Shown: positions 21,001 to 22,305 of the stretch, piece after piece | How positions within the stretch are numbered: position 1 is the first letter of the stretch | Layout of the letters: every line of letters begins with the position of its first letter | NCBI GenBank assembly: GCA_964551735.1 | Contig: CAZKEF010000068.1 | Span: 1 to 22,305 of the forward strand | Length of the DNA stretch: 22,305 bases | DNA from: DAOUAT01 sp964551735 | GTDB taxonomy: Bacteria > Chloroflexota > Anaerolineae > CG2-30-64-16 | Direction: 5' to 3' | Made by a program: the position numbers and the translations under genes | Notes under the pieces: generated by a model | Databases searched by the model: none | Seen by the model: the letters and a program-made list of their open reading frames with translations, nothing else | What the model was told of the DNA's origin: nothing

Positions 21001-22305
21001 TGATCTCCAGCTCGAACATGGGGATCAGCCGCATGTCGCCGTTGGCCGCGCGCGGGTCCTTGTCGTCGCGCACCTCCGGGTTGTCCGAAGTGGCAAAGGT
21101 GGTGTTCTTGACGTGCTGGATCTGGCCGCCGGTGTCCGCGCTGGGCCAATCGAGCACGTTCATGGCGTACCCCAGGTGGTCGCGATTGGTCGGCTCCAAC
21201 TGGAAATCCACTACGATCGGGTAGCCGGTGGCCAGGTTGCTGACCTGGAACTGGAAGGGATTCTCCATATCGAAGGGCGTGACGGCGCCCGCGTTGGCGC
21301 GCTTGCCGCTGCGGTCCACGATCGCGTTTGGCGAGCTATCCATCGCATCCTGCACGCCGTCGTTGTCGTCGTCGGTGTCAAACGGATCGGGGATGCCGTC
21401 CAGATCCGCGTCGCACTGGGTCAGCGTCGCCGGCGCAGCGTCCGCGTCCTTCAGATCCAGGCATTCCAGGCCGTCGGGCATCGTGTCGCCGTTGGTGTCG
21501 GCCTGGTTGGGGTTCGGGTACCAATGCAGCCCGGCGTAGGTGAAGCCGGCCACCTCAACGTTGTCGCGGATGCCGTCGCCGTCGGAATCGGGCAGGATGG
21601 GGCTCGTGCCGAGCTGCAGCGCCTCGACATAGTCGTCCAGCCCGTCCGAATCACTGTCGGCCAGCTGCGGGTTCGTGCCGATCTCAGCTTCGAGCGAGTC
21701 CAGAAGGCCATCGCCATCGGAATCGAGGGCGCCCGGACTGCTCTCCTCAGCCGGTCCGAGCATGGCCAACGGCGTAGCCGCCCCCTCAACCGCGGCCTGA
21801 GGGGCGGCCCCGCTGACCGCCGAGGACCCGGTCAGTGGATCCTGGTGCGGATCCCAGTTCGCGCCGGCAGCCTCGGCCGCCACGTCCCGGGCGATCTGCT
21901 GGCTGCGCTCCGCGCTTTTTGCGCGCTCCTGCCTGGCTGCCAGCTTGGCCGCGAAGGATGCGGCCTGCGCCGACTGCAGGAGCGGCGTGATCACCATCAG
22001 CAGCGCCACTGCGACCGCCACCGTCGCATAGGTGCGGCGGCCTCGGCGCACAAGCAGGAAAAACGCCGCGACAGCGAACAGGCCGCAGGTAAGCAACTCC
22101 GGCAGGCTGCCTGTGACCGACCCGGCCAGCGCCTGCGCCGTGTCCGCGATCCCCTGCAGCGAAGGGCCCGCCGGCGCCAGCGCGGCCAGCGCCTCGCTGG
22201 TGTAAATGAAGGTCATGTCCATGCCGATGTCGCTGGGCTGGCTCTCACCTTGCGCCGGGTAGGACAGGTTGACGACCAGGCGGGCAGGCAGGCCGCGGTC
22301 GTTGA
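1..22305 (-). CDS. Giant multidomain surface protein (TSP3 / membrane domain / LamG x6 / LVIVD / CARDB x18), partial at both ends
   Basis: One frame with 7,434 codons and no stop crosses the whole window (complete codons at 2-22303). The true start lies beyond the high-coordinate edge and the stop beyond the low one. The frame is confirmed by recognisable motifs along its length: DSDGDG calcium loops, LDDVRIY-type LamG ends, PDLVV...ESNETNN CARDB repeats, and YVADG..GL.VVD LVIVD blades. The product would exceed about 700 kDa. No catalytic site was recognised; the modules are binding, structural or calcium-dependent. The family role is inferred as a cell-surface adhesin or scaffold. Paired cysteines and a signal-peptide-like segment near the N-terminal side support export. 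TTA, CTA and TCA codons are very rare, which leaves long antisense frames open. The existence of the frame is very secure; the function is inferred. Confidence 0.96.
2..1129 (-). other. C-terminal side Ig/DUF11-like sequence, continues past the window edge
   Basis: After a Gly/Asn/Ala stretch (CPNGSNGAGAAF) and NDNLFWLRDLLLGSPPP comes a DUF11-like sandwich (VGGGSPVTYTLTYRNGGDG) near 920-860. Next is an Ig-like module with YAYDPAGVPDI (near 530) and a CPD..C pair around SALDCPDSTPANGVWSCGW, then FRVDSQPPTLTIDY (near 310). The last sequence in the window includes a paired-Cys loop (MACTNGERC) and reads through SFVVTESFAIA to the edge. The C-terminus, and any cell-wall or secretion sorting signal, lies outside. 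Confidence 0.55.
1130..1819 (-). other. CBM9/DOMON-like beta-sandwich (tentative)
   Basis: Motifs RLYATWNAEALRLAWTGASW, GDLFIYLDTQPGG, VVLAWNGSRWDW, FQTWTGSG and TDLYLPFNLLGI suggest a family-9 carbohydrate-binding or DOMON-type sandwich. In these, a strand such as 'LRLAWTG.DGDLFIYLDT' is diagnostic. Aromatic residues are plentiful (Trp in nearly every strand), as expected of a sugar-binding face. Two cysteines at the start (DYCVLPDRGG and SSGCTLLG) could pair. A haem- or sugar-binding role is possible; the assignment needs a profile search. Confidence 0.4.
1820..2747 (-). other. Three Ig-like beta-sandwich modules
   Basis: Module boundaries are suggested by VYVTISGLPLVLDSQAPIEV (about 2747), TVDSDVPQVSISS (about 2470) and TVDLAPPSGADLSL (about 2155). 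Internal end signatures are LQAVAEDHGTG, VIARVTDLAGRTTQ and MQDTLGNQSW. The VD..AP start and D..G end pattern is that of bacterial Ig-like repeats in adhesins. No specific Pfam family is claimed. Confidence 0.6.
2748..3118 (-). other. Low-complexity linker with CDAAGNC and hexapeptide repeats
   Basis: After the propeller a short SSQACDAAGNCTTAA motif (the tail signature of many bacterial Ig-like domains) leads into an Ala/Gly/Glu/Ser-rich linker. At 2810-2881 four hexapeptides stand in tandem: EESAAT, KDSAAT, EGSTAT, VESTPS. The linker ends with an amphipathic stretch (YGFTLRRMLETVDADDP). It is probably flexible. Confidence 0.65.
3119..3841 (-). repeat. LVIVD beta-propeller, second part (about 5.5 blades)
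   Basis: The stretch begins mid-blade with HDYAFLAM and AGLRVMNVDDPSRPHAAAF. Five further blades follow: RYALVAAGAAGIHVVNVNDP, DYAYVADTTGGLIVINLANP, IYAAVADGAAGLTILDVTTP, LAYVADGSTGVMVVDLAIP and FVYVADNDQGLRIINPL, joined by YDTPG-type turns. With the first part upstream of the CARDB array (10667-10990) the total is about seven blades plus a diverged one, which fits a closed seven- or eight-blade propeller. LVIVD repeats are typical of exported bacterial and archaeal surface proteins. Confidence 0.85.
3842..3892 (-). other. Pro/Thr/Ser linker after the CARDB array
   Basis: The motif PTPTPSPTPVPPKTT follows the last CARDB unit (AFVVGPLPS) and immediately precedes the HDYAFLAM strand of the propeller. 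It is the C-terminal border of the inserted block. Confidence 0.8.
3893..10501 (-). repeat. Array of 18 CARDB domains
   Basis: Each unit of about 107-125 residues opens with PDLVV (variants PNL, ADL, IDL). It continues with a central TVTVRNQG strand and LAAGAS turn and ends ADYxCxxAESNETNN. Units in N-to-C order: 10151-10501, 9791-10150, [linker], 9260-9631, 8939-9259, 8579-8938, 8228-8578, 7853-8227, 7490-7852, 7142-7489, 6785-7141, 6425-6784, 6059-6424, 5711-6058, 5336-5710, 4976-5335, 4619-4975, 4253-4618, 3893-4252. CARDB (cell-adhesion-related domain in bacteria) is an Ig-like sandwich of surface proteins; its ligand is usually unknown. Unit 7 has an enlarged C-terminal loop (AENNPSFTGELNN). 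Units 12 and 13 share a WTW motif. Fifteen units carry one matched Cys pair. Confidence 0.93.
9632..9790 (-). repeat. Thr/Pro/Ala linker inside the CARDB array
   Basis: About 53 residues between CARDB 2 and CARDB 3 consist almost wholly of T, P and A with a few D, N, E, H, S, V (TPTETPTVTPTSTATDTPTN and similar), ending TPTAIPYPD. At DNA level it is an imperfect trinucleotide repeat of cgt/cgg/ngc on the + strand. Such linkers are flexible, likely O-glycosylated in some phyla, and are a frequent style in Chloroflexota surface proteins. It sets two CARDB units apart from the other sixteen. Confidence 0.85.
10502..10666 (-). other. Gln/Pro/Thr-rich linker before the CARDB array
   Basis: Residues 3880-3934 include AMQQQAAPVQQQPVPAGS and VIVTTPTPAARF. 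This is low-complexity, flexible sequence. It marks the N-terminal border of the block that interrupts the LVIVD propeller and leads directly into the first PDLVV of the CARDB array. Confidence 0.7.
10667..10990 (-). repeat. LVIVD beta-propeller, first part (about 1.5 blades)
   Basis: A clear blade reads HSVAVSDTHAYVAAGAAGLQ then VVDISDPGQPSLAAGLAISG. A diverged blade comes before it (WYLAIGAEDRLYEM..CDLSVYATRNEVGALAI). After the clear blade a new one begins with its first strand, ARDIALD, and breaks off into a linker at 10666. The missing strands resume at 3841. LVIVD repeats form extracytoplasmic beta-propellers. About 1.5 blades cannot fold alone, so this part is expected to pair with the second part. 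Confidence 0.75.
10991..11257 (-). other. Ig-like connector before the propeller
   Basis: About 89 residues with YRLDLRARDQEGNVSPANPD and VDTLGPRVSLTQD. The D.EGN..P signature marks the end of a bacterial Ig-like sandwich. The stretch links LamG 6 to the LVIVD propeller. Confidence 0.5.
11258..12229 (-). other. LamG-like domain 6 with an internal insertion
   Basis: Residues 3359-3682 start AQLALLFEERD and end FFNGLLDDVRIYARALNALE. Motifs are FTEAAWVYPQ, NAWNHVAGVFDG, YRIYVNGVERY and FDIGRDA. About 105 extra residues lie between FDIGR and LDDVRIY (about 11335-11680). The insert has MLRFDNRTVWSG, FDWCGSATLELFYN and SASITWDVV. The insertion site is the same as in LamG 2, and the NxTxW/F...LELF pattern resembles its insert. 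This is the only copy without the early Cys pair. Confidence 0.8.
12230..12871 (-). other. LamG-like jelly-roll domain 5
   Basis: Residues 3145-3358 start VLHLPLNDGTQ and end RGWISDFRLFRRNLSQADTL. Motifs are FALSFWLKLDG, GAWQHVAVTRDG, IRIYLDGKSAG and LWLGSNR. The Cys pair is SCSGTRC, with a further Cys at VRCDGSDDG. The terminal strand ISDFRLF replaces LDDVRIY. Confidence 0.87.
12872..14077 (-). other. Ig-like connector between LamG 4 and LamG 5
   Basis: Residues 2743-3144 hold about three Ig-like or HYR-like sandwiches. Markers are INLTVDADAPKS, RARDIAGNQAVGATTS, VFVDDGAPQVTLNF, YTVRVEAVDN and FEVDAAAPVVTLDR. The D.AGN and VD..AP signatures are typical of bacterial Ig-like repeats in surface proteins. 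Cysteines occur in local pairs (GSCAGTCS, and one upstream of AACQ). The exact family was not assigned. Confidence 0.6.
14078..14761 (-). other. LamG-like jelly-roll domain 4
   Basis: Residues 2515-2742 start APVLQLRFDEARG and end FQGRMDEIGIYSEALSSRDV. Motifs are FSVGGWFYPT, NAWNHVMGTFDG, LTIYVNGAPQ and VYIGGYK. The Cys pair is TCASLDC. The terminal strand MDEIGIY is a common variant of LDDVRIY. It is followed by the Ig-like connector rather than another LamG. Confidence 0.87.
14762..15385 (-). other. LamG-like jelly-roll domain 3
   Basis: Residues 2307-2514 start TTALHLRLDDPPGE and end FSGLLDDVRVFSIPLTAAQI. Motifs are VSAWVYRN, NTWVHLAGVYDG and LKLYRDGAEV. The Cys pair is TCSGTSC. There is no insertion, and its length is typical for the family (about 200 residues). 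It follows domain 2 without a linker. Confidence 0.88.
15386..16483 (-). other. LamG-like domain 2 with an internal C2-like insertion
   Basis: Residues 1941-2306 run from VLYLNFNEASGW to FRGALDDVRIYREPL. Core motifs are FTLAAWVKPG, NAWNHVVVTF, MKLYVNGVEAG and LEIGRTN. About 120 extra residues lie between the LEIGR strand and the terminal LDDVRIY strand, at about 15485-15850. The insert carries VNNTEVFDANV, an acidic loop DPDDDGYLDPY, LRVWEDD and GDGDERI, which resembles a small C2-like calcium sandwich. The Cys motif NCSGSRC is present. A second unusual patch, CVEHYWDYFYYC near 16230-16200, brings aromatics between two cysteines. Confidence 0.82.
16484..17095 (-). other. LamG-like jelly-roll domain 1
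   Basis: Residues 1737-1940 start AIGWYPFEDAAG and end FNGLLDDVRFFGSALSSGEV. They contain the core motifs ISFWFKTG, NAWHHVV and LYVDGLLA. This is the laminin-G / concanavalin-like jelly roll (LamG_3 type) that usually binds carbohydrates or other ligands outside the cell. A short Cys pair, GTCVGTC (C-x3-C), sits after the first strand, where the next four copies carry C-x4-C. Confidence 0.88.
17096..17446 (-). other. DUF11-like / beta-sandwich connector
   Basis: Residues about 1620-1736 include AGQTFHYTATVKNEL, a strand pattern like DUF11 and CARDB-type sandwiches (gq.v.YtatvkN). A second strand set follows, ending near the motif GVYSFTQVAGAYVIDW. It joins the second calcium block to the first LamG domain. 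The family call is tentative. Confidence 0.4.
17447..17869 (-). repeat. TSP type-3-like calcium repeats, block 2
   Basis: Residues about 1479-1619 carry the loops DADGDGLPRG, DADLDGLGDAWE, DTDGDGLSDYDE, DTDGDGLRDGEE, DQDDDGN and a degenerate DTDYDTLMDSLE, separated by HGSDPSSR / ALAGTSPAR-type turns. The pattern is the same as in block 1. Together the two blocks bracket the unrecognised and membrane regions. Calcium binding is expected from the family. The last repeat is separated from the rest by about 30 residues of non-repeat sequence. Confidence 0.85.
17870..18520 (-). other. Unrecognised post-membrane region
   Basis: Residues about 1262-1478 follow the last hydrophobic stretch. They start with a charged helix (DLKERDLEAGERSRIEF) and continue with mixed beta and loop sequence containing aromatic-rich turns (GGAYPYQYSDSN). 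A small cysteine cluster, CILGVC and ACDGGGC, lies near 18030 and 17925. It leads directly into the second calcium-repeat block. No family is recognised; it may be an extracytoplasmic beta domain that caps the membrane segment. Confidence 0.45.
18521..19335 (-). other. Polytopic hydrophobic (membrane-inserting) domain with amphipathic lead-in
   Basis: An amphipathic helical lead-in (about residues 990-1064, for example FVKAAEPMWTAMKAAMELIN) is followed by residues 1065-1261 with five long hydrophobic stretches: AGLVLCVAMAAVAVAACIAA (19099-19040), the VEVLAQVFLAINIIMTLKTL segment (about 19018-18959), VAVVLTLIVQIAVTWALAIV (near 18870-18810), the pair ASTIVLIIMFVIGAIPVIG and SLIWLIDYFITAICGWL (18750-18630), and GLVTVIIQNLIYAGNIMV (18573-18518). 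Charged residues are sparse and sit between the stretches. This is unlike the soluble beta modules on both sides. It could be a second membrane anchor, an oligomeric pore, or a self-translocating segment. No named family is recognised. Confidence 0.7.
19336..21331 (-). other. Unrecognised region, beta-rich then mixed, upstream of the membrane domain
   Basis: Residues about 325-989 match no family I know. The first part (to about 20700) has alternating beta-strand patterns, for example MRLIPMFELEISG and MTVTLNYAVSESDTISATV, ending near HSLTVSSGTG. The middle (about 20660-20100) is Trp/Tyr-rich with an acidic helix (motif EPSEDAEKDADLEAEEHAAW) and scattered cysteines. A short Asp-rich loop (SVPDDDDRRW) lies near 19960. 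The last part, around 19640-19450, has long aromatic helical stretches (WDHLELLYKAGLRDFYANQG). It is in frame with both neighbours, with no sign of frameshift or codon change. It may be an ectodomain that packs against the following membrane segment. Confidence 0.5.
21332..21724 (-). repeat. TSP type-3-like calcium repeats, block 1
   Basis: Residues 194-324 carry successive aspartate loops: DSDGDGLLDS, DSDSDGLDDY, DSDGDGIRDN, DTNGDTMPDG, DADLDGIPD and DDDNDGVQDAMD. They are spaced roughly 20-35 residues apart with intervening LEAEIGTNP / VEALQLGTSP-type turns. This matches thrombospondin type-3 / EF-loop-like calcium repeats common in secreted bacterial proteins. The repeats are expected to bind Ca2+ and form a rigid stalk once outside the cell. 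They lie between the N-terminal hairpin and the unrecognised region that follows. Confidence 0.85.
21725..21959 (-). other. Charged Ala-rich helical spacer after the hairpin
   Basis: About 78 residues rich in Ala, Gln, Arg and Glu (motif SFAAKLAARQERAKSAERSQ) look helical. They lead into a low-complexity Ala/Pro/Ser stretch just before the calcium repeats. This is probably a stalk or linker on the outer side of the membrane segment. No family is recognised. Confidence 0.5.
21960..22102 (-). other. Membrane hairpin ending in a signal-peptide-like segment
   Basis: Residues 68-85 form a hydrophobic stretch (LLTCGLFAVAAFFLLV). A basic loop RRGRR follows, then a second hydrophobic stretch at residues 92-109 (YATVAVAVALLMVITPLL), ending SAQAA at residues 111-115. 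The basic loop, hydrophobic core and A-X-A order is that of a Sec signal peptide with possible cleavage after residue 114. The frame is already open upstream, so this is either an internal membrane hairpin with RRGRR in the cytoplasm or a relic or alternative N-terminus. Possible starts are the GTG at 22051 and ATGs at 22222 and 22216. None has a visible Shine-Dalgarno sequence on its 5' side, so read-through from upstream is preferred. Confidence 0.6.

Noticed and set aside
22049..22222. Internal translation start (ATG at 22222 or 22216, or GTG at 22051) making a separate gene with its own signal peptide
   Set aside because: No Shine-Dalgarno-like sequence lies on the 5' side of any of these codons and the frame is open through the window edge. 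I kept it as a possibility in the findings but did not annotate a start.
1..22305. tRNA, rRNA, riboswitch, terminator or promoter signals
   Set aside because: None was seen, and the whole window is occupied by coding sequence in one frame. GC-rich inverted repeats occur by chance at this composition and none is followed by a T-run in a non-coding position.

Overview
The window is filled by one open reading frame on the minus strand. Its codons start at + positions that leave remainder 2 when divided by 3. It runs from the high-coordinate edge (N-terminal side) to the low-coordinate edge (C-terminal side) without a stop, giving 7,434 codons, and it is open at both ends. Neither the start codon, nor the promoter, nor the C-terminus is in the window. 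I see no second gene, no RNA gene, no mobile element, no CRISPR array and no intergenic gap. Residue numbers below count from the first complete codon at the high-coordinate edge (residue 1 = 22301-22303).

Layout from N to C: (1) a membrane hairpin that ends like a signal peptide (about 22100-21960); (2) a first block of aspartate-rich TSP type-3-like calcium repeats (21724-21332); (3) about 2 kb of unrecognised beta-rich then helical sequence (21331-19110); (4) a very hydrophobic Ala/Gly/Ile-rich domain with about five or six potential membrane helices (19111-18521); (5) an unrecognised spacer, a second TSP3 block (17869-17447) and a short DUF11-like segment; (6) six LamG/concanavalin-type jelly-roll domains (17095-11258), with Ig-like material between the fourth and fifth; (7) the first part of an LVIVD beta-propeller (10990-10667); (8) eighteen CARDB repeats (10501-3893) flanked by Pro/Thr/Gln-rich linkers; (9) the rest of the LVIVD propeller (3841-3119); (10) a low-complexity linker, Ig-like domains, a CBM9/DOMON-like sandwich and further Ig/DUF11-like sequence to the edge.

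The likely role is a giant envelope-attached, extracellular adhesive or scaffold protein. Carbohydrate-binding-type folds (LamG, possible CBM9), calcium repeats, paired cysteines and Thr/Pro linkers all fit an extracytoplasmic location. The most notable architectural point is that the CARDB array appears to lie inside a single blade of the LVIVD propeller. The hydrophobic domain in mid-protein is the least expected part.

High GC, strong avoidance of the codons TTA/CTA/TCA, Thr/Pro/Ala linkers, and the combination of CARDB, LamG, TSP3 and LVIVD modules in one giant protein suggest an environmental Chloroflexota (Anaerolineae/Caldilineae-type) genome. That is an inference from style, not from a marker gene. 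All domain calls come from reading motifs by eye, not from profile searches.
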